NCBI RefSeq assembly: GCF_900111925.1
Contig: NZ_FOKA01000022.1
Location: 1 to 55,320 of the forward strand
Origin: Cellulomonas marina
GTDB lineage: Bacteria > Actinomycetota > Actinomycetes > Actinomycetales > Cellulomonadaceae
Direction of reading: 5' to 3'
DNA: 55,320 nt
Position 1 is the stretch's first letter, and each line of letters starts with the position of its first letter. Below the pieces are notes generated by a model, which saw only the letters and a program-made list of their open reading frames with translations, was not told where the DNA came from and did no database searches. A program made the position numbers and the translations under genes. Of this stretch, positions 47,030-55,204 are shown one piece after another.

Positions 47030-47866
47030 GTGAGCAGCGACGACCCGGTGACGCCGGTCCTCCACGTCCTCGCCGGTCCGGCCCCGGCGACGTCCGCCGG
47101 GCCCGGCGACCCCGACGGGGGCCCGGCCCTCCTCCTGCTGCACGCGTTCCCGCTCGACCACCGGATGTGGACCGACGTCGCCCCTCGCGTGCACGGCGCC
47201 GGGCGGGTGCTGGCCGTCGACCTCCCGGAGGCGGGCACCGAGGCCGCGGCCGCCCCGGCCGGGCCGCCGTCGCTCGAGGCCGCGGCCGACGGCATCGCGG
47301 CGGCGGTGCGCGCCGCCGGCGTGGACCGGGTGGTGGTCGCGGGGCTGTCGATGGGCGGCTACGTCGCACTGGCGCTCCTCGAGCGGCACGCCGACCTCGT
47401 CGCCGGGCTGGCGCTCGTGGACACCAAGGCGGCGGCCGACACCGGGGCGGCCCGGGCGAAACGGCTGCGGGTCGCGGAGGAGGCCGAGCGGACCGGGGGC
47501 ACCGAGCACGTCCTCGCGGGGGTCGACGACCTGCTGGCGGAGGGGACCCGGCAGGCGCGGCCGGCCGTCGTCGAGCAGGTGCGGGCGTGGGCACGCGACC
47601 AGTCGCCGCGGTCGATCGCCTGGGCCCAGCGGGCGATGGCGGCCCGGCCGGACCGCACGGCCGTCCTGGCGGCGTGGCCGGGTCCGGTCCTCGTGGCGGT
47701 GGGCGACGAGGACGCCGTGACCCCGCCCGCCGGCGCCGGGGAGCTGGCCGCGGCGGCCCGGGACGCGGTGCTCGTCGTCGTCGAGGGGGCGGGACACCTG
47801 TCCGCCGTGGAGCGCCCCGACACGGTCGCGGACGCGCTGTCGGACCTGCTCGCGCGCTGCCGCTGA
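47030..47866 (+). CDS. alpha/beta hydrolase
   Basis: A 278-residue alpha/beta-hydrolase-fold protein. Oxyanion segment LLLLHAFPLDHRMW, nucleophile elbow GLSMGGYVAL, acid in VAVGDEDAVTPP and histidine in VEGAGHLSAVERP, so the Ser-Asp-His triad is complete. Resembles lactonase/esterase-type members (3-oxoadipate enol-lactonase group). No signal peptide. Substrate unknown. Confidence 0.85.
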   Translation: MSSDDPVTPVLHVLAGPAPATSAGPGDPDGGPALLLLHAFPLDHRMWTDVAPRVHGAGRVLAVDLPEAGTEAAAAPAGPPSLEAAADGIAAAVRAAGVDRVVVAGLSMGGYVALALLERHADLVAGLALVDTKAAADTGAARAKRLRVAEEAERTGGTEHVLAGVDDLLAEGTRQARPAVVEQVRAWARDQSPRSIAWAQRAMAARPDRTAVLAAWPGPVLVAVGDEDAVTPPAGAGELAAAARDAVLVVVEGAGHLSAVERPDTVADALSDLLARCR

Positions 47867-47881
47867 CCGCGCGCGCCCCGA

Positions 47882-47945
47882 CCCTGCTGCCGGGCCCTGC
47901 TGCCGGGCCCTGCTGCCGGGCCTGCTGCCGGGCCCTGCTGCCCGG
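47882..47945. repeat. 13-bp x5 tandem repeat between convergent genes
   Basis: CCCTGCTGCCGGG is exact at 47882, 47895 and 47908, then two copies follow with a one-base deletion and a substitution. It fills most of the 90-base gap between the hydrolase stop and the stop of the minus-strand gene at 47957. Confidence 0.92.
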
Positions 47946-47956
47946 CCCCGCCGGGG

Positions 47957-48424
47957 TCAGCCCTCCCGCAGGGCGCGCTCGAGCGCGTCGGCCAGGTCGA
48001 TGGAGTCGCCGTCACGGCCGCCGGCGCCGATGACGAGCGGCGGGTCCGTCGGCACCGGGTCGACGCCCCGCAGCAGCGCGCCCAGGCCGGCCGGCGCGGT
48101 GAGGACGTAGAACCGGCCCTCGGTGTCGATGCCGACCGTGCCGTCGCGTCGCAGCGTCCAGCCCGACAGCGGGGTGCGGTAGGTGCGGCGGCCGTCGTAG
48201 GACCGCACGCGCAACGGGCTCGGGGCCGGGCCCTCGTCGCGGACGCGGACGAGGAACGCGTCGATGAGCACCTGAGCCTGCGCGCTCTCCGCGCGGCGCC
48301 GTGCCGCGAGCGCCTCGTCGTGGACGCGCGCGGCCTCGCTGCGACGATCGGCCCACGAGGTCAGGTCGCGGCCGTCCCCGCCCTCCTCGTGCGGCCCGCC
48401 GTCGGCCGGGGACGACGTGCTCAC
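47957..48424 (-). CDS. hypothetical protein downstream of a DivIVA-like gene
   Basis: A 155-residue protein. The N-terminal third is acidic then a charged Ala/Arg/Glu helix (SEAARVHDEALAARRRAESAQAQVLIDAFLVRV). The rest looks beta-rich (RVRSYDGRRTYRTPLSGWTLRRDGTVGIDTEGRFYVLTAP), ending with DLADALERALREG. No membrane segment. GTG 48424 is 14 bases after the upstream gene's stop, so the two form an operon. No family recognised. The pairing suggests a partner of the coiled-coil protein. Confidence 0.75.
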   Translation of the reverse strand: MSTSSPADGGPHEEGGDGRDLTSWADRRSEAARVHDEALAARRRAESAQAQVLIDAFLVRVRDEGPAPSPLRVRSYDGRRTYRTPLSGWTLRRDGTVGIDTEGRFYVLTAPAGLGALLRGVDPVPTDPPLVIGAGGRDGDSIDLADALERALREG

Positions 48425-48438
48425 GCCGGCAACCCCGC

Positions 48439-50412
48439 TCAGCGCGCGCCCGCGGCCTGCTCGGCGCGGGTGCCGTCCTCGTCGTGCCCGTCGCCGTACC
48501 CGTTCCCGTACCCGTTCCCGTACCCGTCCGCCTGCCCGTCACCCGCGCGCTGGAACTCCTCCTCCAGCCGGCGGGCGCGGTCGAGGGCGGCGCGGTCCGG
48601 CTGCGAGCCGAGCATGCCCCGCAGCTCGTCGAGGTAGCCCGTGATCGACTCCCGCTGCCGGTTGAGGTCGTCCACCTGGCGCTGGGCGGTGCTGCGCTCG
48701 CGCTCGGCCTGGGCGGTCGCGTCGGCCACCTGCTTCTCCGCGTGCTCGCGGGCCTCGGCGACCACGCGGTCGGCGGTGCGGCGCGCGGAGGTGAGCAGCT
48801 CCTTCGCCTGGCGCTCGGCGTCCGCACGGACGCGGTCGGCCTGCTCCAGGGCCCGCGTGACCCGCACCTCGGCGTCCGCAGCGTGGGTCTCGGCGTCGGC
48901 GACGAGCCGCTCGACCTCGGCCCGCGCCGCCGCGTGGCGCTCGGCGTCGGCGCGCTCGGCCGCCTCGCGCCGGGCCGCGACCTCGAGGTCGGCGTCCTCG
49001 CGGGCCGTCGCGGCCGCCCGCAGGAGGTCGTCGGCCTCCGCCTTCGCGCGGGCGAGGGCGTCGGCGGCGGCGCGCTGCGCGTCGGTGACCATCCGGTCGA
49101 CCTCGAGCCTCGTGCGCTCGCGCAGGTCGGACAGCTCCCGCTCTGCCGAGGCGCGCAGGTCGGCCACCTCGAGCCGGGCGGCGTCCCGCAGGCCGCCCAC
49201 CTCCTGGTCGGCCACCGCCCGCAGGTGCGCGATCTCGGCGAGGACGCGCTCGCGCTGCTCGGACGTCTCCCGGTCGGCGCGCGCCCGCAGCTCGGCGTCG
49301 TACTGCTCGGCCTCGGCCCGCTGAGCGGCGATGGCCTGCGCCGCCTCGGTCGCCGCGCCGGCGATCTCGTCGGCGGTCGCGGCCCGCAGCTCACCCGTCT
49401 CGCGGTCGGCGGTGGCGCGGACGTACGCCGCGTACTGGTCGGCCTCGGCCCGCAGCGCGGCGACCTCCGCCGCGACGCGCTGCCGTTGGGCCGCCGCGTC
49501 CCGCTCGGCGGCCGCGCGGGTGGCGTCCGCCCACGCCTGCACCTCGCCGCGCAGGGACGCGACCTCGTCGCCGAGGGCCTGCCGCGTCTGCGCCACCTCG
49601 GCCGCCGCCTCGGACCGGAGGAGCGCGACCTCCCGCTCCGCGTCCGCCCGGAGCGCGGCCACGGCGGCCTCGGTCTCGCCGCGCAGGGCGGAGGTCTCGG
49701 CGTCGACGCGCTGCCGCAGGTCCACGGCGTAGCGCTCGGCGGAGGCGCGGACGGCGGCCGCCTCGTGCTCCGAGCCCTGCCGCAGCCCCGCCGCCGCCCG
49801 CTCCGTCGCCACGCGCAGCTGCGTCGTCTCGTTCTCCACCGTCGCGCGCAGCGTGGCCAGCTCCCGCTCGAGCGTCGTGCGGCGCTCGGCCTCCTCCGTC
49901 GTCACGGCGGCGGTGATCCGCGCGGCCTCGCGCTCGGCGGAGGCGACGAGCTCCTCGGCACGTCGCTGCGCCGACTCGAACGTGCTCGCCGACTCCGACC
50001 CCGCCGTGGTGCGCAGCTCCTCGGCCTCGCGACGCGCGGTCGCGAGCAGCTCGGCCACCTCGTGCTCGGCCCGGGCCCGGATCTGCTCGGCCGCCGTGCG
50101 TGCCCGCGCCAGCGTCTCCGCCGCCTGCCCGTTGGCCTGGGCGACGACGTCGCTCGACTGCTCCTCGGCGAGCCGCATGAGCTGCTCGATCCGTGAGCCC
50201 AGGCCGGAGTAGGTGGGCCGCTCGGCCTCCTGGGCCTGCCGCTGCGCCTCCGACAGCTCGCCCGCCACCTGCAGCACGCGCGCGTCGAGCTGCTCGACCT
50301 GGGCACGGGCGTCGTCGAGCTGCTGCTCGAGCTGCCGCACGCGGGCGTCCACCGACTCCCGGTCGTAGCCGCGGAAGCTCACGGTGGGGAAGGACGAGCG
50401 GGGGTCGGACAC
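48439..50412 (-). CDS. DivIVA-like long coiled-coil protein (polarity/cytoskeletal type)
   Basis: A 657-residue protein. Its N-terminus (FPTVSFRGYDRESVDARVRQLEQQL) resembles the membrane-binding DivIVA turn, as in Wag31/DivIVA. About 560 residues of almost pure coiled coil follow, rich in Ala, Glu, Arg and Gln, with a repeated AExEVAxLRxxA-type pattern of roughly 11-12 residues and Arg/Glu spokes. This resembles Streptomyces Scy/FilP polarity scaffolds. The C-terminus is a short GYGNGYGNGYGDG repeat and an acidic end. GTG 50410-50412 has GGAGG seven bases upstream. It probably forms a cytosolic filament or polar scaffold directing growth; this is inferred from architecture. Confidence 0.82.
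   Translation of the reverse strand: MSDPRSSFPTVSFRGYDRESVDARVRQLEQQLDDARAQVEQLDARVLQVAGELSEAQRQAQEAERPTYSGLGSRIEQLMRLAEEQSSDVVAQANGQAAETLARARTAAEQIRARAEHEVAELLATARREAEELRTTAGSESASTFESAQRRAEELVASAEREAARITAAVTTEEAERRTTLERELATLRATVENETTQLRVATERAAAGLRQGSEHEAAAVRASAERYAVDLRQRVDAETSALRGETEAAVAALRADAEREVALLRSEAAAEVAQTRQALGDEVASLRGEVQAWADATRAAAERDAAAQRQRVAAEVAALRAEADQYAAYVRATADRETGELRAATADEIAGAATEAAQAIAAQRAEAEQYDAELRARADRETSEQRERVLAEIAHLRAVADQEVGGLRDAARLEVADLRASAERELSDLRERTRLEVDRMVTDAQRAAADALARAKAEADDLLRAAATAREDADLEVAARREAAERADAERHAAARAEVERLVADAETHAADAEVRVTRALEQADRVRADAERQAKELLTSARRTADRVVAEAREHAEKQVADATAQAERERSTAQRQVDDLNRQRESITGYLDELRGMLGSQPDRAALDRARRLEEEFQRAGDGQADGYGNGYGNGYGDGHDEDGTRAEQAAGAR
48496..48531 (-). 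repeat. 12-bp x3 repeat encoding a GYGN C-terminal tail
   Basis: GTACCCGTTCCC at 48496 and 48508 and a variant at 48520 encode Gly-Asn-Gly-Tyr units near the end of the coiled-coil protein. Confidence 0.85.
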
Positions 50413-50694
50413 GGGCGATCCTCCAGCGGGGCGACGGGGGCGGCGGCCCGTGCGACGGTCGGTTCGGTCGGCCGCGCGGCCGACCGGGTCGGACCGCCGG
50501 CGTCGGACCACCGGCGGGTCGGCACGGGTCGGCGCGGGCACGGCCGGGCCCCGGCCGGGTCCGGCGCCAGGATACGCGCCGTCCCGGCATCGGACCCGGC
50601 CCTCGCCCGGTCCTGCGCGGCCCGCGTCCACACCCGGTTCGCCGCCCGGACCGGGCGATTGGCCGTCGTCGGGGCCCGCGGGGGAGGATGACGC

Positions 50695-52557
50695 GTGCTC
50701 ACCCGCCTCATCCATGCCGCCGTCGGCGTCGTGGGCGTGGTCCTCGTGCTGCTGGGCGTGGCCTCCGCCACGCTGTGGCGCGCCGACGACGTCCTGCGCG
50801 CGACGGCCACCGCCCGGACCCCGCTGGTGGTCACGGACCTCGGCGTCCTCGAGCTCGGCGGCGACCCGGTGACGGTCCGGGTCACGGCGCCCGGCGGGGC
50901 CCCGGTGGTGCTCGCGGTCGGGCGGGACACGGACGTCGCCGGCTGGGTGGGGACGGACGCGGTCACCCGCGTGACCGGGCTGTCGGACTGGGACACGCTG
51001 GCGACGACGACGACCTCGACCGCGACGCCCACGCCCACCGCCGAGGGCTCGGCGTCCCCGGCGCCGTCGGAGTCCGCCGAGGCGCCCGCCGAGGGGGAGG
51101 CCGCCGCCGTTGCCGACCCGGCCGGCTCCGACCTCTGGGTCGTCCAGGCCACGGGCGAGGGCTCGGCCGAGCTCGTCTGGCCCGCGCAGGAGGGTCGCTG
51201 GACGCTGCTGGCCGCCGCCCCGGGCGGTGAGCGGCCGACGATCAGCCTGGCGTGGCCGCGCGTGGTGACGACGCCGTGGCTGTGGCCGCTCGTCGTCTCG
51301 GGGGCGGTCCTCGTCCTGCTCTCGGCCGTCCTGCTGGCGCGCGGGGTTGCCCGTGCGCGGCGCCGTGAGGAGCCGTTGCCCGTCACCACCGGGTCGCTGC
51401 CCGTCGTCACCGACCCGGACGGCGTGCCGCTCACGCCGACCCGGCGCCGCCTGCGCGAGGCCGAGGAGGCCGCCCGCCGCGAGGCCGGGACGCGACGCCC
51501 GCGCACGGGCGAGGTCCCCATCGCCTCCGCCGGCGCGGTCGCGACCGCCGCCGCCGCGGCCGCGTCACTCCCCGACGAGGCGGGCCCCGACGAGGTGACG
51601 CGCTCCACGGTGGCACCGGGCGGTCCCGTGGCCGAGGGCGCGCAGCGCGACGAGGAGGTCGCCCTGCCGGAGCTGGCCCCCGACGAGGTCGCCCTGCCGG
51701 AGCTGGCCGCCGACGAGGTCGCCGCCGACGAGGTCGCCCCCGACGAGGTCGCCGCCGACGAGGCGCCGGGCGGGGTGACGCCCGCCGAGCAGGCCCCTGC
51801 GAATGGGGCCGACGAGGGGACCACCGAGGAGGTGCCTGCCGAGGAGGGACCGGCCGACGAGCGGGCGGCCGACCAGGCGCTGCTGGAGGAGCGCGGCGTC
51901 GACGAGCGGCCCGCCGGCGGGGCGACGACCGACGGTCCGGCCATCGAGGCCGCTGGAGAGGAGCCGACCGAGCCGGCTGCTCCTGGCGACGCGCTCGTCG
52001 CCGGGGCCGGGCCGGCGGACGCAGGCTCGTCGCCGGGCGGGGCGACCGCTGCCCCCGTCGCCGCAGCCGCTGCCCGACCCTGGTGGCGTCGCCTGCTCGG
52101 CGCCCCTGCCGCGGCCGTAGGCGCCACCGACGACGGCGGGGCGGGCTCGTCGGGCACGCCGGCAGCGGGGCCGGAGGACCACGGGCCGGGCTCGAGCGCT
52201 GACGGCCCCGGCCCCGACGAGGAGCACGACCCGACCCTGCTGCCGGTGCCGGCCTGGCCCGCGACGGGGTCGTCGGCCCCGAGCACGCGAGGGGACGCGT
52301 GGCGCCGGACGTGGGGTCTGGCGGACGGCTCGACGTCCACCCGCACGGCAGGACCCGCAGCCGACGACCAGGGCGACGAGGACGCGGACGCCGCACGCAC
52401 CGGCACGTCCGCCGAGGACGTCGCGGTCGCGGGCGACGGGCACGACGACGCCCCGTCGGACGATGCCACGTCCGACGCCGAGCCCGACGACGCCCAGCCC
52501 GACGACGCACAGCCCGACGACGCCCCGTCCGCCGACGACGAGAGGGACGACCGATGA
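50695..52557 (+). CDS. two-helix membrane protein with long acidic disordered tail
   Basis: A 620-residue protein: membrane helix at about residues 8-27, an extracytoplasmic domain (about 30-190) with a Thr/Pro/Ser linker, a second helix around 200-222 (LWPLVVSGAVLVLLSAVLLARGVARARRREE), then about 400 cytoplasmic residues. These are Ala/Glu/Asp/Pro-rich with 15-bp-encoded AADEV and DDAQP repeats and one WWRRLLG patch. GTG after GGGGGAGG. Conserved neighbour in actinobacteria of the lipoprotein that follows; no function known. It diverges from the DivIVA-like gene across 282 bases in which I see no other element. Confidence 0.75.
   Translation: MLTRLIHAAVGVVGVVLVLLGVASATLWRADDVLRATATARTPLVVTDLGVLELGGDPVTVRVTAPGGAPVVLAVGRDTDVAGWVGTDAVTRVTGLSDWDTLATTTTSTATPTPTAEGSASPAPSESAEAPAEGEAAAVADPAGSDLWVVQATGEGSAELVWPAQEGRWTLLAAAPGGERPTISLAWPRVVTTPWLWPLVVSGAVLVLLSAVLLARGVARARRREEPLPVTTGSLPVVTDPDGVPLTPTRRRLREAEEAARREAGTRRPRTGEVPIASAGAVATAAAAAASLPDEAGPDEVTRSTVAPGGPVAEGAQRDEEVALPELAPDEVALPELAADEVAADEVAPDEVAADEAPGGVTPAEQAPANGADEGTTEEVPAEEGPADERAADQALLEERGVDERPAGGATTDGPAIEAAGEEPTEPAAPGDALVAGAGPADAGSSPGGATAAPVAAAAARPWWRRLLGAPAAAVGATDDGGAGSSGTPAAGPEDHGPGSSADGPGPDEEHDPTLLPVPAWPATGSSAPSTRGDAWRRTWGLADGSTSTRTAGPAADDQGDEDADAARTGTSAEDVAVAGDGHDDAPSDDATSDAEPDDAQPDDAQPDDAPSADDERDDR
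51661..51763 (+). repeat. 30-bp x2 passing into 15-bp x4 in-frame repeats
   Basis: Two 30-base units from 51661 (each ending in ...GACGAGGTC) run into 15-base GCCGCCGACGAGGTC units to 51763, encoding ALPELAPDEV and AADEV repeats in the acidic tail. Confidence 0.88.
52486..52530 (+). repeat. 15-bp x3 in-frame repeat near the C-terminus
   Basis: GACGACGCCCAGCCC and variants at 52486, 52501 and 52516 encode DDAQP units, 27 bases before the stop codon. Confidence 0.85.
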
Positions 52558-53564
52558 GCCGCCTCCCCGCCCGTTCCCGGCGCCGTGGCGCGCGTGCCGC
52601 GGCGGTGCTGCTGCCCGGCCTGCTCGTCGTCGCCGGGTGCGCGACGCCGCTGCCGGAGCCCGTGCCGGCCCCCGCGCCGGCGGTGGCACCCGCGACGCTC
52701 GCCCAGACCCAGCTCGACCGCGTCCTGGGCGACCTCGGAGCCGTGCTCGCCGACGCCGACGCCACCTCCGACGCGGCACGGCTGGCGCCGCGCGTGGAGG
52801 GTCCGGCGCTGCGGACGCGCACGGCGGAGTACGTCCGCGCGACGGCCACCTCGGGCCAGCGGGGCCCGACCCCGCTGCCCGTGACCCCGGCGTCGGTGCT
52901 CGTGCCCGCGACGACGCAGTGGCCGCGGTCGACCCTCGTCGTGACGGAGCAGCCCGCCGATCTGCAGGCGCCCCGCATCCTCGTCCTGCGGCAGGACGAC
53001 GCCAGGTCCCCGTACCGGCTCTGGGGGTGGGCCCGCCTGCTCCCCGGCGTGCAGCTGCCGGCCACGGCCGGCGCGGGCACGGGCGTGCCGGTGCTGGACG
53101 CGGGCTCGGAGGCCCTGCGCCTGGCGCCCGAGGCGGTCCTCGACCAGTACGCCGACGTCCTCACCAACGGTGACGCCTCCGCCGCCGCGCCGACGTTCGC
53201 GTCGGACGCCTTCCGCGAGGGCCTCGTCGCGGCGCGCACGCAGGCCGCCGCCAACGTCCAGGCCGTGGGCAGCGTGACAGAGACGTCGGCGGCCGTGCCC
53301 GACAGCGTCGTCGCTCTCGGCACCCTGGACGGCGGCGCGCTGGTGGTCGGGCAGCTCACCACGACCACCACCTTCACGGTCTCGCAGGGCAGCCTCACGC
53401 TGGACGCGACGGACGCCGCCCTCAGCGGGAAGACCAGCGTGTCCCGCACGCTCGTCTACACCTATGACGACGTGCTGGCCTTCTACGTGCCGCCCGCCGG
53501 CTCCACCGACCAGGTGCGGCTCCTCGCCGCAGAGCACGCGCGCGTGGGTGTGACGGGGGAGTGA
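52554..53564 (+). CDS. lipoprotein, function unknown
   Basis: A 336-residue exported lipoprotein: Arg-rich start, hydrophobic stretch and the lipobox LVVAGC near residue 28. Then a Pro-rich linker and a folded domain with two related halves (around 50-160 and 180-320), the second like a SnoaL/NTF2-type cystatin sheet (VLDQYADVLTNGDASAAAPTFASDAFREGL). The ATG overlaps the upstream stop (ATGA), so it is translated together with the membrane protein and probably works with its outer domain. Confidence 0.78.
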   Translation: MSRLPARSRRRGARAAAVLLPGLLVVAGCATPLPEPVPAPAPAVAPATLAQTQLDRVLGDLGAVLADADATSDAARLAPRVEGPALRTRTAEYVRATATSGQRGPTPLPVTPASVLVPATTQWPRSTLVVTEQPADLQAPRILVLRQDDARSPYRLWGWARLLPGVQLPATAGAGTGVPVLDAGSEALRLAPEAVLDQYADVLTNGDASAAAPTFASDAFREGLVAARTQAAANVQAVGSVTETSAAVPDSVVALGTLDGGALVVGQLTTTTTFTVSQGSLTLDATDAALSGKTSVSRTLVYTYDDVLAFYVPPAGSTDQVRLLAAEHARVGVTGE

Positions 53565-53702
53565 GCGACGAGTGACCAGCAGCGACGGGCGGTGACGCGG
53601 CGTGGGCCGCTCAGCCGACCGTGACGGCGCGGCGCCCCCGGCGCCTGGCCGCCGCAGGACCAGGACCGCCGCCCCGGGCAGGGGCACCAGCGAGGGGACA
53701 CG

Positions 53703-54647
53703 ATGACCCAGCAGACACCCGGACCGCGACCGCGCCTCGACGTGCGGGGGGCGGTCGACCTCTCGAGCCTCGCGCGGCCGGCCACGCCGCCGCCCGGCAG
53801 CCCGGGCGGCGTACCGGTCGCCGGGACGTACGTCGTCGACGTCGACACCGCGTCGTTCCCGGCCCTCGTGCAGGGCTCGACGCAGCACCCCGTGGTGGTC
53901 CTGCTGTGGGCGTCGTGGAGCGAGGTGTCCACGGCGCTCGCGGCCGAGCTGTCGTCCCTGGCCGACGAGGACGCCGGCGCCTGGCTGCTCGCGCGCGTCG
54001 ACGCGGAGGCCAACCCGCAGGTGGCCGCCGCGTTCCAGGCGCAGTCCGTGCCGACCGTCGTGGCCGTCCTGGCGGGCCAGCCGCTGCCGCTGTTCCAGGG
54101 CGGGCTGCCGCGCGACCAGGTGCGCTCGGTGCTGGACCAGGTCCTCGCGGCCGCGCAGGCCAACGGCATCACCGGGCGCGTCGCGCCGCAGGCCGCCCCC
54201 GAGGAGGCCGCGCCGGAGCCGGCGGAGCCCCCGTTGCCCCCGCTGCACCAGGCCGCCTACGACGCCATCGACGAGGGCGACTACGCCCGTGCGGCCGCCT
54301 CCTACGAGCAGGCGCTCAAGGAGAACCCGCGCGACGACCTCGCCCGCGCCGGCCTCGCCCAGGTCGGCCTGCTGCTGCGCACGCAGGACGTCGACCTCCG
54401 CACGGCCCGCACCGCGGCCGCCGACGCCCCGGCGGACGTCGCCGCCGCCCTGGTGGTGGCGGACCTCGACGTCCTCGGCGGCCAGGTGGCGGACGCGTTC
54501 GACCGGCTGCTCGACCTCGTCCGGACGACGCGCGGCGACGACCGCGAGACCTTGCGGAAGCGGCTGCTCGACCTCTTCGAGGTCGTGGGCGGCGACGACC
54601 CGCGGGTCCAGGACGCGCGGCGCCGGCTGGCAGCCGCCCTTTACTGA
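53703..54647 (+). CDS. thioredoxin-fold/TPR protein without cysteines (CnoX/YbbN-like)
   Basis: A 314-residue protein. The thioredoxin-like domain (about 45-155) has the usual VVVLLWASWSEVS position of the active site, but the CxxC is replaced by SEVS and the whole protein contains no cysteine. SVPTVVAVLAGQPL keeps the cis-proline. The C-terminal half is TPR-like helices (AYDAIDEGDYARAAASYEQALKENPRDDLARAGLAQ). This matches the actinobacterial branch of CnoX/YbbN holdase chaperones, so a redox-independent chaperone role is likely. ATG after GAGGGG. The 138-base gap upstream holds nothing evident. Confidence 0.88.
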   Translation: MTQQTPGPRPRLDVRGAVDLSSLARPATPPPGSPGGVPVAGTYVVDVDTASFPALVQGSTQHPVVVLLWASWSEVSTALAAELSSLADEDAGAWLLARVDAEANPQVAAAFQAQSVPTVVAVLAGQPLPLFQGGLPRDQVRSVLDQVLAAAQANGITGRVAPQAAPEEAAPEPAEPPLPPLHQAAYDAIDEGDYARAAASYEQALKENPRDDLARAGLAQVGLLLRTQDVDLRTARTAAADAPADVAAALVVADLDVLGGQVADAFDRLLDLVRTTRGDDRETLRKRLLDLFEVVGGDDPRVQDARRRLAAALY

Positions 54648-54684
54648 CGCCGGCCGTCCCGACGGTCCCGGCCCGGTGGCGGAC

Positions 54685-54798
54685 GGTGACGCGGGTCACC
54701 GGGCAGGGAGTTGCTCGGCGGCCCTGCGACGTCCTACTGTTCTCGACGGCCGCCCGGCAGGGAGGAACGGTCACCGCGAGAGCGGTGACGGTCACCGC
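54685..54798. other. cluster of GGTGAC/GTCACC inverted repeats
   Basis: GGTGAC-GCGG-GTCACC (54685-54700) lies just upstream of the first rRNA promoter. Three alternating eight-base arms lie just downstream: GTCACCGC 54770-54777, GCGGTGAC 54782-54789, GTCACCGC 54791-54798. The arms can pair in two mutually exclusive ways. The upstream one could terminate the thioredoxin-TPR gene. Confidence 0.5.
54711..54740 (+). promoter_or_regulatory. upstream rRNA promoter
   Basis: TTGCTC (54711-54716), an 18-base spacer and TACTGT (54735-54740), about 470 bases before 16S. Confidence 0.5.
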
Positions 54799-54900
54799 GG
54801 GCCGGCTCACCCCCACCACAACCCGGCGGACGTGTCCGCCGACGTCGGTGTGCGGTGATCCCGACCGCCTGGTCACCACGACATCCGCCAGAACAGCGGG

Positions 54901-54930
54901 TTGACGGAGGCCCAGCAGGACGGATAAGTT
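54901..54930 (+). promoter_or_regulatory. main rRNA promoter
   Basis: TTGACG (54901-54906), 18 bases, TAAGTT (54925-54930), followed by AGAGCGGTTGCCCC. This arrangement and downstream sequence are typical of Micrococcales rrn operons. Confidence 0.7.
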
Positions 54931-54980
54931 AGAGCGGTTGCCCCGGAGCGGGTCTGGAGACGGACCAGCAGGTGTGCGTC

Positions 54981-55204
54981 TGTTCCTTGAGAACTCAACA
55001 GTGTGTCAAGTAGTCGATGCCAAATCGCCTGCCTGTGCTGGTGCTGGTCCCTGTTGTGGGGGTTGGTGCCCGTGGGGGTGGGTTGTTGTTTGGTTGATCT
55101 GGACAGGCCAGATGGCTTGTTCTGTCAGCTGGAGTTTTTCTCTGTGTTTGTCGACTGCCAGGCTGCTGCGCTCTCGGGTGTGGTGGTGTGGTTGTTGTCT
55201 ATCA
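54981..55204 (+). other. rRNA leader with boxA-like antitermination site
   Basis: TGTTCCTTGAGAACTCAACA at 54981-55000 is the actinobacterial rrn leader motif (boxA-type, followed by GTGTGTCAAGTAG). The remaining leader to 55204 is markedly T- and G-rich against the genome background. It includes an ATCTGG/CCAGAT hairpin at 55097-55113 that may belong to the RNase III processing stalk. Confidence 0.7.
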
